From Coleophoma eucalyptorum (lineage: Eukaryota; Ascomycota; Leotiomycetes; Helotiales; Dermateaceae), in contig JALRME010000027.1 of assembly GCA_026120035.1 (NCBI GenBank), positions 1 to 64,000 of the forward strand: 64,000 nt of DNA, read 5' to 3'. This document shows positions 31,645-43,826 of this stretch, piece after piece. Numbering within the stretch: position 1 is the stretch's first letter; the number at the start of each line of letters is the position of its first letter. Under the pieces are notes generated by a model that saw nothing but the letters and a program-made list of their open reading frames with translations, was not told the origin of the DNA and did not search any database. Made by a program: the position numbers and the translations under genes.

Positions 31645-33183
31645 TTATGCCTGCTTAACAGTATCGTCTTCTGTTCCCCATCTCGTGGTCTCATCACCCC
31701 CCTTCCAGTCCATTTCTTTATAGCCTAGATCCCGCTTGACTTTATCCACTGTCGCTTGATCACCGGTGTTCTTACCGATGTTGTCGCTGATCTTGACAGC
31801 AGAATTACCAGCTGCCGAGCTGAGTTTGATGACAATATTGAGCGGGACAGACTTCTTGCCCGTGGACGTCTGTACAAAGTCGTTGGTCAAGAACGTTCCC
31901 ACACCAAAGGTAGGTTGGAAGCCTTGCTCTTCAGCGATCCTCTTGTACTCGAGACAAAGCTCGATGTTGAGCGAGTCCGAAAAGACAATGGTCTTCTTCC
32001 CAGTGATTCCATGCTTGTCGTAGAAGTCTCGCATCAACTTAACAAAGTTTGCTGGGTCACCGGAGTCTTGACGGACACCAGCGAACACCTGTGCAAAGGT
32101 ATTTACTGGTCCCTCTGTGCTTTCCAGTGGCGCCCCTAAAGGAACCTCTGTTGTGCTCAAACGGTCCGTGGTGGAACTAACGGTCAAGTCCGTCGAAGCA
32201 ATCGTTGCAGCACTTCCTGAAGTTGCTGATGTCATTCTTGGAATTGGTTGGTTGAAAGCACGCAGGAAAATGGGGGTTCCAAAGGTGTCGGTGAGGGCAA
32301 TACCCAATACACCTTCTCCGAAGCAGCCAACCCAATAGCTCAGAGCAGTTTCGGTGGCCTTCTCATAATTGCCAGTAATGGCTGCAACACCCATAAACCA
32401 TTCATGTGCAACGGTGCCTATAGGTGGAATTCCAAATCGCATAGCAAGATGGACATTGCTTGTTCCTGAAATCTGGCCCGGAAGCCCCTCCTTCTCTCCA
32501 GCCTTCTTCGCCTGTACTAGGCCACGAAATACCAACGCCTGCGTATGGTAGTCTCTACGTCTCCGTGTTCCAAACTCTGACACTATACAGCCAGCCTGTA
32601 AAAGCCTCATTCCCTTGTCATAAGCCTTTTGTTCTTGCCCATCATATGTCCAGTCGGTATCCATGAAGCGGAAATAAGCTTCGCTGGTAAGTGCCAGCAG
32701 TGGGATCTCATAGAGAATTGTGTCCACCCATAGACCCTTGATGACCAAGTCGACATCGCCAATGTCGCTATCGGCACCGGTATCATTCTCGGGGACGAAG
32801 GTTGCAACGATCTGGTCGCGCGGATTGAGACGGAAGTCCTTTAAAAAATTAAGGTAGGGCTGGTTGAGGTAGGTGCAAGTGTTTTGTAGGAAACGCAGCT
32901 CATCGTTCGACAGAGCGATGTTGCCAAGTTCTGCGGTGCGGGTAAGTAACTGCAGAGGTTGGATCGAGTTCGTGGTAGATTACTAACTTCTAATCTGCGT
33001 CTCTAGCCATCTGAAAGCAACACGCGAAAGCTTTTTCTCCGGGGTTCTATTCTTGAAGGCATAGGTTACGGGTACATCTGGGAAGTACTTCAAAACAGCG
33101 CATTGCATAGTCAACTTGTACAGGTCGGTGTCCAGGAAGGATATGACTCCTTCCGGAAACGGAGAAGAGCCATTAAAGTCCAT
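31645..33183 (-). CDS. NPT1: Nicotinate phosphoribosyltransferase
   Basis: Two exons, 33183-32988 and 32930-31645, with a 57-nt intron, giving 493 aa. Family sequence is clear: SFLDTDLYKLTMQCAVLKYF near the start, FGTRRRRDYHTQ, GTSNVHLAMRFGI, GTVAHEWFMG (His about 241), GVRQDSGDP and the downstream VFSDSLN and FGVGTFLTNDF. Reaction (family knowledge): nicotinate plus PRPP plus ATP gives nicotinate mononucleotide, the first step of the Preiss-Handler NAD salvage pathway. It is longer than I would expect for a yeast-like protein because a Ser/Thr-rich stretch of about 50 residues (about 293-343) is inserted before GVRQDSGDP. No targeting signal seen. Confidence 0.93.
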
Positions 33184-34318
33184 GGCGGATGGTGTATAAG
33201 GAAGCAGTCGGAAGCAAGAAGGAGGGAAGACAGGCAGCTGTAGCCAAGCGCAGTATGGTTGTGTTCGAAGGAATGAGAGAAGCTACGTGGGTACAAGACC
33301 AAGAGAAGGTACAGAAACAGAAGCTGCGCAGACTGCGACGCGTGTCGAGAATGGTTGCGATAAAGGCGATACGATTCGGCTCGAGACGGCGACAGGAACA
33401 GAAGCGGGGCATTGGCACTGGGAAGGACTGAGCTCGCCAGAGAGGAAGGTCGCGAGCGCTAGAAGCCCTTGTGTCTCGCGATACTCGTGTTGGTTTTCAT
33501 GCTACATCCCTCTCAGTAGCAGCAGATTCCTCGTGCTCAGAACTCCTGAGCTAAGAGACGAGGTACACACGATCGATGGGAAAAGAACATGCAGCTTCCC
33601 AGCTTATCAGGGTGTGGAACAAGCACCGAATACGACCAACACCCTCGGTCGATCGCGCAGCATCATCATATTACCCCTCCGCGAGGCTGAACTCGTGGCT
33701 ACGCTACGCTACATCCTTGGCCTGGCTCCTTTCTCCTTCCCCTAAGCTTTCCTTCATCCTTACTTTCCTCTCGCGAAGTCCGGTTTGCCGGATATAGTCG
33801 GGAATAGACGATCCACCGCAGAGCTAAGACTTCCCCGGACCTGCTGGCCAATCAGTATGATACTTTGCCACGGATCCCAGTTGCGGCGACGGCAATTACC
33901 AACACATTAACAGCTATCCGTTCACCCAGCCAGCCAATTTTTCAACCGGACACTTTTGGAAATGCCATAGATCGTTCATCGCTGTCCCAATGCCGTGCGT
34001 GCTTCACGGTGTGCGGGTTTAAGCTGGCAATGCCGTTCTTATGTATCGTGTATTCATCCGTTCACACGCCCACTTCCACCTCCTCTTCCTCTTCCCTTGG
34101 CAATTCATAATCGTGCACACTGCCCTTTATGATTCTGCTTTCTTTCTCTCCTTCTCCAGAGTCTTCAGTCCTGTCCTCGTCTTTCTTTTCTTCCCCTCCT
34201 CTTTCCACCTCCTCTCGGTCATTTTCCCGTCCATCCCATCTGTTATCGTCCGGCTGGGGCTTGTCCTTTCTCGTCACTGCTGCTGTCCTTGTTGCCGCGC
34301 TACAGTTCCGCACGGGCG
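33184..34318. other. Divergent intergenic region
   Basis: 1.1 kb between the starts of nicotinate phosphoribosyltransferase (-) and the MFS gene (+). It is CT-rich toward the MFS start (34075-34230). Open frames in it are low-complexity and unsupported. Confidence 0.45.
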
Positions 34319-36409
34319 ATGATAACGCCCGGTATGGCAACTCATAAGGAAGGCATATCCCATGCCTCAGAAAAGAAAGACGCTGTCTCTGGGGCTCAAG
34401 ACGCGAATGGACCAGACGTGACCGAAGTGACAACTCCTCGGTCTTCAGGAGTCTATATCTCTTCTGCACTGAAGAGCACGGATGCTGCAAACGAGGAGAA
34501 GCTTGTCTCACCGACAGAATCCGTTTCTGACACCCTTGCCGATTTCGCTGGGTGCGACATGGACATGTCGACTCCAATCACTTATCACTACCTGACCTTC
34601 GAGACGCTGCTTCCTTCTCCAAATCAGTCGTCATCTTCCAGCTCTGCTCTCCCACCCCCACCTAATCTCAAGAAGTTCCAATCGCCCTTCGAATGGTCGA
34701 AAACCCGCAAAAGCCTGACAATATGGATGTCATGCATCGCAACACTAATCACAGCTTATGCAGCTGGTTCTTATGCCTCGGGATCCAAGCAGATGGAGGC
34801 GGAATGGCATATATCTGCCGTTGCCAGCAACGTGGGCATCACAAGTTTCTGTTGCGGGTTTGCTATCGCTCCTATGGTACTGGCTCCATTTTCCGAGATT
34901 AATGGTCGCTATCCTGTCTTTGTATTGTCGGGCATTCTGTTTGTTGTGTGTCAGATCTGCTGTGCAGTTACTCGATCATACCCGGGGATGATAGTAGCAC
35001 GGTTCTTTGTTGGTTGTGGTTCTTCGGTCTTTTCATCCATGGTTGGAGGAGGTCAGTATTGAACCATAAAATATCTGGTAATATATGAACTAACAGGCGG
35101 GCTTTAGTCGTCAGTGATTTGTATCACGCCAAGGAGCGAAATACCCCAATGGCCATTTTTTCTGGAGGTGCCTTGTTCGGCACCGGATTAGGACCCTTAG
35201 TCAGTGGTTTTATAGCGCAGCATACAACCTGGAGATGGATATTCTGGCTACAGGTCATAACAAACGGTATTTTGATTTTGGCATTTGCTCTTTTTTTCAA
35301 TGAGGTATGTTTTGGTGATTGACAGGAGCTCGCTTATATAACGTAAACTAACCCATCAACAGACGCGAGGCAACATCGTTCTCAGCAAAAAGGCTCAGGC
35401 CCTAAATGCATGGTATGCCAAATGTGAAGAGATGGGACACTTTGGCTTAAATATGGTTGATCCGGGTCATCAGAGTCCCGCCAGACCTCAACGGATCCGC
35501 TGGAAAGTCAAATCCGATGAGGAACGGCAATCTATCGGACAGATGGTTCAAATATCTGTCTACAGACCATTCCACATGCTTTGCACCGAGCCAGTGGTCT
35601 TCTTCTTCTCTTTATGGGTTAGTTTTGCATGGACCGTTCTATATGCGACATTCACATCAATTCCTCTGGTATTCAGCGCAAGTCATGGCTTCAGCATCGA
35701 GGAGTCAGGTTCCGTTTTTTCTGTACTGTCAATTGCCGCGGTCATTGCCACAATACTGGCCATATGGCAGGAGAAATTCCTTGAAAAGGCAATAGCAGGA
35801 CTAAGCCATACAAAATCAACAGACTCGTTAGGCAGAACAGCGACGCAGGCATCGCGGTTTACGCTTCGCAAACTTGACCTTACCTCCCCAGAAGCTCGCT
35901 TATACTTCGCATGTGTAGAAAGCGTCTTGCTACCAGTTGGCCTCTTCATGTTTGGGTGGACCCAATTCCATTCCATTCACTGGATCGTCCCAACTATTGC
36001 TCTTGGCCTCGCAACCATGGGTATCTTCTCTGTCTACCTCTCAACCTTCAATTACCTTGCAGATACCTACCACCGCTATGCCTCCTCAGCCCTTGCCGCA
36101 CAGTCTTTCTGCCGAAATATACTTGGTGGCATCTTTCCACTGTTCAGTAAGTCTTTCTTTCTGCAAACCCCTCTATCTTCGTCGTGGTCTTTTAAGCCCT
36201 ACAGGTCGTCCATCGACCGAACACGAGTATTTAATGCTGACATTCCATTTTTCTGTTCAGCGGCGGCGATGTTCAACAACCTTACATTCCAAGGTGCGGC
36301 CTCTCTCCTAGGTGGCTTGGGCGCTCTCCTAACCCTCGTTCCATGGGTTTTGGTCTACGCCGGCCCAACAATTAGAGCTCGGAGCAAGTTCGCAAGTGAG
36401 ATTATGTGA
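34319..36409 (+). CDS. MFS transporter, DHA1-like (drug:H+ antiporter type)
   Basis: Four-exon model: 34319-35051, 35108-35304, 35363-36146 and 36261-36409, with introns of 56, 58 and 114 nt, giving 620 aa. A long hydrophilic N-terminus of about 135 residues, rich in Ser/Thr, is followed by the membrane domain. The MFS motif after helix 2 appears as FSEINGRYPVFVLSG, and VARFFVGCGSSVFSSMVGG marks the helix 4-5 region. A hydrophilic loop rich in basic residues separates two halves, and about 12 membrane segments are expected. Family knowledge: DHA1 members export drugs, polyamines or other small molecules. The substrate is not predictable. The start is the first ATG in frame; MATHKEG at 34334 is an alternative. 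Confidence 0.85.
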
Positions 36410-38025
36410 GCTCATTATCTTTGCCGCGTTGATATACGATATACCCCATATAATTTTGCTTATTGGAGGACCCCGCTACTTTAAGCAGGGAAAAGGGGAA
36501 GAAGTGGATATATATTCCTGGTATCGGGAAATTGTTTTCTTGCAGCTACGGACATTTATTAGATCTTGCAGCACGCACACTGATTGGTCATTCGTGCTTG
36601 GTATCAACAGCAATAAGTGGCCGTAACAATATTTAAATTTTCCGTATATAATACTACAAGATATAAATCTTACTGATATGTGTTGTTATACGATGGAGGG
36701 AAACAGTATAGATCTGTGTACACATACACCAAAATGGCATTTTGGACATTAGAGAAATATCGGATTTTCAAAGGTTTCAGGGATGGAGAATACCAAGAAT
36801 CATGGAGCTTTTACTATGCTCAAGGGTATTCAAGAAAATTCCAATGTGAGCAAATCATGGTTTCAGATACTTCCCCTTAGGAATACGATTCGAATAAGAA
36901 AACAAACCTGTGTCTCTCCCCCCCCCCCCAACAAGCCCCTTTGTATGAAGTTTTGAGTGAAAAAGAAAGGGATGTCAAGTAAACGCCGAAGACAAGGAGA
37001 GTAGCGTTATAAAGGAAAGGAGAAAAGCAAAAACATCAAAGGGGCACTAGAGACTACTGGCCTTGCATTTCAATGGTTCTTTATTCGTCTAATTATTACC
37101 GTCTTGCCCCAAGATGTGAATGGCATCAATTGCTGGATATGCTAGAACGAAGAGTTTAATGTATATCAAGATTACTCTTCTTAATCACCAAATATCATTC
37201 AGAGACCACCTCGTTGTATATACGAGATAGTTGCAGTTTCCTTCATCACGGCTGTCTAGGAAAGGTAGCGTTGTTACTTTTCTTTTCATGGCGGTCAAGA
37301 GATATTGAACACTAATTCAGCATGGATCTCGCATGCATATGCGGCAAACACGTGAGATTCGCGTTTTTTTATACTAAAAATTAATCCCGGGCCTGCAGCT
37401 GATATCGAGACTTGAGACATTTGAATTACTTCCGCTTCCTCTTGTGTTGTGGTCATTGGGGAACATTTGTTGTTGAGTCAGGCGTGTCACCTTTTTCCTA
37501 TCATCTCGCCTAGCACCACCACCCGCTTGCCTTTCCCTTTCATACAACCAATTCCGGCCCCCAAACGCCCGAGTGCCCGTTTCCATCCACCGCCACAAAC
37601 CCGGCTTGCCCTAGTCCCACCACTCATCCCAAACCCTGTCCGGGACAGGCCGGCGAAGAACGTAGAAGGTCATGCCAAGCCAATTAAATTAGGAAAAATA
37701 GAAGGAAATCACCATTACCAGGTGTGCCAGGTAGCCATTTTACCCATGGCCAAATTCCCACCGAAGCCGACGGGTACTATATCTGAAGCACGTTTATATC
37801 GAGACAAGAAATTGGCTGAGATTCTGGCGTGGCTAGTGAGTGGATGGATGATTTCTTTTCCGCCGTCTTTTGTCTGGCTCTCCCTCCCATGTTTGCTCTG
37901 GGTGGACGTACGGTGAACAAAGAAGTTGACGAGATTATGTTACCGTCATAAACGGGAGGTCTGTTCTGTTGGAAATGAAATGACGAGAATCTAGATGTTT
38001 ATGTTCTTGGTTTCGAAGCGGTGAT

Positions 38026-38241
38026 CTAGAAGTGTGTGGAGACAGGTTCGTCCTGATGATGAGGTGTGTCTGACGTGCCTGTCCTTGGTTGTTGGGTCAT
38101 TCCCTGGCCTGTAGAAGACCGACCGTTGAAGATCATATTCTCGCGTCCCCGTTGGTCGGATCGCCGGACAATTTCAGAATGAAGTTCGCAGCGGAGTTGG
38201 TAGATGGTGTATGGTAGCACGCGGTGGCCTGTGTTAGCCAT
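38026..38241 (-). CDS. Doubtful small open frame (possible exon)
   Basis: A 71-residue frame (MANTGHRVLPYTIYQLRCEL at its start) preceded by a plausible acceptor (TCTCATCTCAG just upstream on the minus strand). Composition is protein-like but no family is recognised. It might be the second exon of a gene that begins at 38994, although the obvious donor and acceptor do not keep the frame. Confidence 0.2.
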   Translation of the reverse strand: MANTGHRVLPYTIYQLRCELHSEIVRRSDQRGRENMIFNGRSSTGQGMTQQPRTGTSDTPHHQDEPVSTHF

Positions 38242-38717
38242 ACATCCCTGAGATGAGAAAAGATCAGATGAAGTATGTTATATTCTATCGTTCCGATCGG
38301 AAGCGGCTAATTCGCTTGGTCACGTCTTGAAGTTTTCTAGACATCGCGGTGACCAACAACGTGGATGCAAGAGCTGGGAAATGAAAAGTGAGCTGATTGT
38401 TACAGTTACTTAAGTCAAAGCGATGATGATCTGTCTCTCTGTCGCCTCCACCGACCCTTTTCGACAGAAGGGAGAATTATGTCGAGGGATTGTGGTCGGA
38501 CTATAATATGCTTGTTATAGTGCTGATCTTTACTGGATTTCTGGCGGTGTCGAGGTGGATGCACCTCGTGGTAAATGTGAAAAGCCCAGTACCAAGAAGG
38601 AAATAAGGAAAGAAGGGGGGCATTTCAGATGTGAACGTCTCCATATAACCTTGCCTCGCCATGGTACAGGATAGCAGTCTAGAAATCCTCCCGGTTCGCC
38701 GTTATCCAAGACTCACC

Positions 38718-38994
38718 CATCCAGTTTGATGGAGACGAGGACTCTCGTCGGGTCTCCTACTCGTTTCATCCACCGGAAGCCAGCTTGCCCTCTTCCTGTC
38801 GTGGGCTGGTTGACGATCTTTCGTTTGGGGGCTGGATGGCCGCGACAATGACATATGATGCTACTATATAGCTGACAAGGCTGGCTTGGATCGAGGAAAG
38901 GTCCCTGATATTCGTCTTCTGTGATGGCTCGCTTCAGACTGGACGAGCTACAACTTTTTCCCAAACCGAGATGGAATGGAAGTACTGTAGGCAT
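38718..38994 (-). CDS. Doubtful small open frame (possible first exon)
   Basis: A 93-residue frame starting MPTVLPFHLGLGKSC and ending at a good donor-like GTGAGT in the IKLDG region. No family recognised. Listed only as a possibility; chance is equally likely. Confidence 0.2.
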
Positions 38995-39954
38995 TCGAGT
39001 CCGTCAGAAGAAGCTAACATCTACATGGGTGGAAGGGTCGGATGTAGGACGGGTGCACAAGGGCTCACACGCTAGTCTTTGACAAGCACTCATTTGCTTA
39101 TATTGTAGAGATAAACACTATTTAAGTCTCCAGAATATAAACGAGACACTGGATCAATGGAGGCGGGTTGTGTTCTAGGGAGGTAGCGCCGGTAAGGTAG
39201 GCTTGACTAGTGGTGCATGTCATTTTAGTATTGATCAGTCTAAATACTGTATACATACCAGTTCTGAATAGAGTAGAAGCTCCGGTACAATCTGCATGCC
39301 ACGCAAGTACAATTTTACAGACAGACCATGCAGCTTATAGCACGGCATAAGTTGCAAGGACTGGTGTCGGGTGTCGGTTAACTACAGTGTACCTCTGTCA
39401 CACAACAGCTACTTGATGATTGGGGCATGACTGTGCCATCGTAGGTAGCAGTGCGGATAGCACAGACACCTGGGTATACATAGCGGCGTAGTTAAAGAGG
39501 CTGACTGAATACGAGATGTGGACAGAGCCGCAGCTATTTTGACAGAGGCACCAGTCCTGTCCTATACCCTAACCTAGCGCCTCGTCGCGTGCCTCTCCCG
39601 AAAAGTACAATCGATTGCAGAACGGTTTACCATGGCATGCCTAGTCCGGTACCCACGTACTCCTCCCGTATCCTCGTATTCCCCGTTCCCCTCGAACATA
39701 CCGTAGCGGTTAAAGGCGTATCCATGTACGGCACCGTTTTAATCACACGCTTGGTTTTTGGACGCTACCATGCAGAAGTAGAGAAAGACATACAACGTAA
39801 TATCTGTAAAGTAGGGACTCCGTATGGTCCCAGGATCTGTGATATCAGCTCGATGGTTGGGAAGGCGGACTGGTCCAATTCTGGGTAGCACGGGACGAGC
39901 TAAGCTCAAACAGTCTCTGCTCTTCGCACGGACGCGACGTTCTGGTTTGGGGCA

Positions 39955-39998
39955 CCACCTCCACCACCACAACCACCACCAACACCACCACACCTCAC
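39955..39998. repeat. ACC/CAC-rich simple repeat
   Basis: A run of ACC, AAC and CAC triplets (for example CACCACCTCCACCACCACAA then CCACCACCAACACCACCAC). It is a low-complexity microsatellite in non-coding DNA. Confidence 0.75.
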
Positions 39999-40627
39999 AT
40001 CACGACCCATCAATTCAACTTGTTACTGAGGCATACGCAATACCTACCAACCTGGTTGTGGCACCGCTGCATCAATCCTCGCGTTCTGCGGATTGCCTGT
40101 CTCCACTGCAGCTGAAAGAAGGCTTGCCCAGCTGTGGGAGCAGAGGAATATCAGCCGCCAACCTGACCGCGCTTACCCCTCGACGAACGTGCCAGGTCCT
40201 CTCGCCTGCAACGCCCAACTCCCTCGATACCCACACGCATAACCCACGTTCATCCCACCGCGCAGACTCACAAGCACAGGCATAGCATAGCATAGGATTG
40301 CACAACACGACACGATATCACACAGCACAGCTTGGCCAGATCCTACACTTAACCCTCCGCCCAATCTACAACGACCCAGCACATCCCGGGGCATTCGCGA
40401 CTGCGGGAACAGACCCTGCTTCAGCTGCGAAGTGATCCGCCCCGATCTTCGTTATTACGGAGCGCGAGAATTTGACACGAGGTAGTTCGAACAAAGTTAG
40501 ACCCACGCTCAAGGTATATTCCTACGGTGCCGTAGCATAAGTAAGGTAAGCTCTTCTCATGTCATATATCCTTAGCTTGCTGCCCGTTCTGTGTGCAGCC
40601 GTCGAGCCCTTTGTGTCTCTCGACAGC

Positions 40628-40729
40628 ATGAGGTATCATGCCGGACAAGCTAACTCTGCGCCCATCAGGGTCGCTCGACTCCTTCACGTCCTCCGACTCG
40701 GACGTCGAAGACCACTATACCAAGCCTGA
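40628..40729 (+). promoter_or_regulatory. uORF overlapping the kelch/BTB gene start
   Basis: An ATG at 40628 lies 10 bases before the main ATG (40638) and in another frame. It opens a 33-residue frame that closes at TGA 40727-40729, inside the main coding region. If the mRNA includes it, it would compete with the main start. Confidence 0.4.
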
Positions 40730-43700
40730 TCGAGGCGACTTTTTCAACGGTGTGCGTAGAGGCTTCAAGAATTTAGGTTCGGTGTCACTGGGGAGTCGAA
40801 ACCGGCCAGCAGAAATCCAGACGGGACGTTCAACACCGGCAATCGGAACCGGTTCTTCTTGGTCAGCTGCAGAGCAGACGCCAACGACACTTTGGACAAG
40901 ACAGCAACAGCAATATGAGCGAGGAGGTGTGAGTAGGCAGAGCAATCGCGAGAAGCCATTACCAAAGACGCCGCAGTCACCCCCATCACACGAAATTGAC
41001 GACATACCGTTCTCCCCTCCTGATTTCTCTACCTACCAGTTCGGAATGTCTCGATCTGCGGCGAGCGGGAGTAGGACAAGTACGATGGATTCGACTACAT
41101 CGATACCTTCCTCACAGATGTATGATTCTGGTTCAGCACAAGTATCAAGCACATATCTAATGGACGCTAATAGTAGCCAAAGTTCTATAGCTAGCTCGAG
41201 CAGGCAAGAGCACGACGACAATACTCAAGATGTTACGACACCAAGGAGTAATGCGCCTTCTTCTGCAGGACCATCTCCTGCTATGGCACAACCTCGTTCC
41301 GCAGGCGGCGTTGCTGTTGGAACCCCGGGCGGACCATCAACCCATCTTTCTGGGTTAATGTGTAACGTCCATCGAACAACAGGAAGGGAACCACACCCCC
41401 TGGTTGGTGCTACGACTACCATTCTAGGAGACAAATTATACGTATTTGGAGGCCGAATATTGTCACGGACGAGACCGGCTCTCACCTCGGACTTGTATGA
41501 GCTGGATCTGATACGGCGGCACTGGACGAAGTTGGATACCAGTGGTGATATACCCCCACCGAGATACTTTCACAGTGTGTGCCCTTTGGGCGATACTAAG
41601 CTTGTGTGTTATGGTGGAATGTCTCCTGCACCAACACAAGGGCAGACACCTATTACTCAGCCCAACCCGGACGCACAACCAGAAGTGGTGGTGATGTCGG
41701 ACATTTACGTGTTCGATGCGCCGTCAAGAACATGGACTTTTGTGCCAACACAGGACACGCCTCAAGGAAGGTATGCACACTGCGCGACAATCTTGCCTTC
41801 TTCTGCCACATTTTCGTCTGTAAATGCTCCGTCATCGGCAATTCAGCACAATCCACCGTCGGCAAATCCGAACCAGGGCTCGATTGGTGTAAATATTGAT
41901 GGTACTGGCGGAGCCGAGATGGTGGTTGTGGGAGGACAAGATAGCGCCAATCATTACATTGAACAAATCAGTGTCTTCAATCTACGCAGTCTAAAATGGA
42001 CAAGTACACAGCAGCTAGGGAAGAGCTGTGGCGCCTATCGTAGTGTGGTTGCGCCGGTTTCAGGGGGGGTATCATCTCGAATTGGGAAGAGCAATTCTCC
42101 AAAACAATCAGAAAATGGCCATGGTATCAGCCAAGAAGCAAAAGAGCCTGGGTCTTCAATGTTGATATACTCAAATTACAACTTTCTCGACGTCAAGTTG
42201 GAACTACAAATTCGGGCTCCGGATGGAACCCTGACCGAAAAGCCAATGCAGGGTACATTTTCGCCTCCAGGCCTACGATTCCCAAATGGTGGAGTGATTG
42301 ATACGAATTTTGTGGTAAGCGGAACATACCTTACCTCATCCAAGCAAGAATATGCACTTTGGGCGTTGGATTTGCGGACATTGACTTGGAGCCGTATTGA
42401 CGCTGGCGGAAGCGTATTTAGTCAGGGAAGTTGGAATCGTGGCGTCTTATGGAACCGTCGTAACACATTTGTCATTCTTGGTAATCGCAAGAGGAGTCTG
42501 GTGGAAGATTACAACCATCGGAGAATCAACTTCTCAAATGTTTGCATGGTGGAATTGGAAGCCTTCGGCTTGTATGACAACCCAAGGAAAATGACGCCAA
42601 TGTCTGGGTTTGTTTCTGCTAGTACAGCATTTAATGCTCCGTCTCTTAGCCTCAGTACCAAAGCAGGCTGGGCAGCTGGTGGACGAACACTTTCTAAAGC
42701 TGCTGAAGAGTTGGGTCAAGCTGCTCTCGGCTTGAAAGAATTGGCAGATATGGATATTCTTTGTGTAGGGGGCGAACGTATCCCAGTGAATTCTCGTATT
42801 TTGGCAAAGAGATGGGGCCCCTACTTTATACAACTCCTACGAGAGGGGGCAGCTACACAAGATGGCAATGATGCGGCAACTCTTCGGCCTGACACTCTCT
42901 TTCGCCATAACCCAAGTCGGAACAGCAGCATAACAATCACACCAAGTTTAGGAGCCCAGTCAACAAGTACTAATGCCACTTTGGTCAATAGTTCTGTCGG
43001 AGCAGGCCAGTCCAATCTCATGGACCCATCAGCATTTGCAAGCCCCCCCGACTCTACATCATTACCACCCGCTTCGAGACCAAGAACGCTATATCTTCCT
43101 CATACCCAACTTACACTCCAAGCTCTACTACATTTTCTATATACGTCATCGTTGCCTCAGTCTCAGTCTCCACTTTGTACGCCTCAGATTCTGTGCTCTC
43201 TTTTACAATTAGCAAGGCCGTATAAGGTAGATGGACTCCTTGAAGCTGTCGTTGAAAGACTGCACCATGTACTTGATTCGAGAAATGCAGCTGCCGTCTT
43301 CAATGCCTCTGCCATGGCCGCTGGTGGTGGTCGCGCTACTTCATCGTCTGCACTAATGCGTGGTTCGTGGATAGCACCTCCAAATGTTTCCTATGCCTTG
43401 GATACTGGCTATGGTAATGGGATGGCAACGGATCGAGACAGCGCAGGTCTTCAATTTGGCAACTTGGGTGATTCTTTGGCTCAACGAACAAATCAACAGT
43501 TACGGATCAATACCTCGGTTGGTAATCTTGGGACCGGTGCTGGCGGACGGCGTCAAGACGACGAGGATACTATGAGCGCTGCAAGCAGTGTAGCTAGTGA
43601 GCTCAGCGGTAGCGAGACAAGTGGGACGACGGGTACGAGAAATACAGGAATGGACGGAGAGATCTGGCAAGGCGATATAAGCGCTGTCATCGGTCTACAG

Positions 43701-43826
43701 AAACGAGGCCTAAGGGGATTAATGGAAGGCAGGCGCCTGAGAGAGCGAGGGCTCAGTGTTGGACCCCAAGGCCAAGTAAGAGATGGAGTTCCGGGTCGAG
43801 TTGGACTTGGCATTGCCAGCGGATAA
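40638..43826 (+). CDS. Kelch-repeat and BTB domain protein (Ral2-like)
   Basis: Single-exon gene of 1062 aa. The first 245 residues are Ser/Thr-rich and probably disordered. Kelch repeats follow (about 250-480), with VGATTTILGDKLYVFGGRIL, PPPRYFHSVCPLGDTKLVCY then GG, PQGRYAHCATILPS and MVVVGGQDSANHYIEQISVF. A split BTB domain comes later: ADMDILCVGGERIPVNSRIL at about 710-730, a long Ser/Asn-rich insert, then TLYLPHTQLTLQALLHFLYT at about 815-835. The C-terminus is again low-complexity. Family knowledge: kelch propellers bind partners and BTB domains dimerise or contact Cullin 3. The layout recalls S. pombe Ral2, which acts upstream of Ras; that link is an inference from domain order. Confidence 0.87.
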   Translation: MPDKLTLRPSGSLDSFTSSDSDVEDHYTKPDRGDFFNGVRRGFKNLGSVSLGSRNRPAEIQTGRSTPAIGTGSSWSAAEQTPTTLWTRQQQQYERGGVSRQSNREKPLPKTPQSPPSHEIDDIPFSPPDFSTYQFGMSRSAASGSRTSTMDSTTSIPSSQMYDSGSAQVSSTYLMDANSSQSSIASSSRQEHDDNTQDVTTPRSNAPSSAGPSPAMAQPRSAGGVAVGTPGGPSTHLSGLMCNVHRTTGREPHPLVGATTTILGDKLYVFGGRILSRTRPALTSDLYELDLIRRHWTKLDTSGDIPPPRYFHSVCPLGDTKLVCYGGMSPAPTQGQTPITQPNPDAQPEVVVMSDIYVFDAPSRTWTFVPTQDTPQGRYAHCATILPSSATFSSVNAPSSAIQHNPPSANPNQGSIGVNIDGTGGAEMVVVGGQDSANHYIEQISVFNLRSLKWTSTQQLGKSCGAYRSVVAPVSGGVSSRIGKSNSPKQSENGHGISQEAKEPGSSMLIYSNYNFLDVKLELQIRAPDGTLTEKPMQGTFSPPGLRFPNGGVIDTNFVVSGTYLTSSKQEYALWALDLRTLTWSRIDAGGSVFSQGSWNRGVLWNRRNTFVILGNRKRSLVEDYNHRRINFSNVCMVELEAFGLYDNPRKMTPMSGFVSASTAFNAPSLSLSTKAGWAAGGRTLSKAAEELGQAALGLKELADMDILCVGGERIPVNSRILAKRWGPYFIQLLREGAATQDGNDAATLRPDTLFRHNPSRNSSITITPSLGAQSTSTNATLVNSSVGAGQSNLMDPSAFASPPDSTSLPPASRPRTLYLPHTQLTLQALLHFLYTSSLPQSQSPLCTPQILCSLLQLARPYKVDGLLEAVVERLHHVLDSRNAAAVFNASAMAAGGGRATSSSALMRGSWIAPPNVSYALDTGYGNGMATDRDSAGLQFGNLGDSLAQRTNQQLRINTSVGNLGTGAGGRRQDDEDTMSAASSVASELSGSETSGTTGTRNTGMDGEIWQGDISAVIGLQKRGLRGLMEGRRLRERGLSVGPQGQVRDGVPGRVGLGIASG

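Larger units (their letters stand above)
36410..40627. other. 4.2 kb gene-poor spacer
   Basis: Holds a poly-C run (about 36919-36928), an ACC/CAC-rich simple repeat at about 39955-39998, and AGCAT-type direct repeats near 40283-40296. I see no recognisable gene. Two minus-strand frames, listed separately, might be small genes. The last kilobase is probably promoter and leader of the kelch/BTB gene. Confidence 0.45.

Noticed and set aside
34062..34577. 171-residue minus-strand frame
   Set aside because: Shadow of the CT-rich leader and N-terminus of the MFS gene.
39955..39998. ACC-rich tract as a His/Pro-rich coding region
   Set aside because: It is a simple repeat with no supported frame around it.
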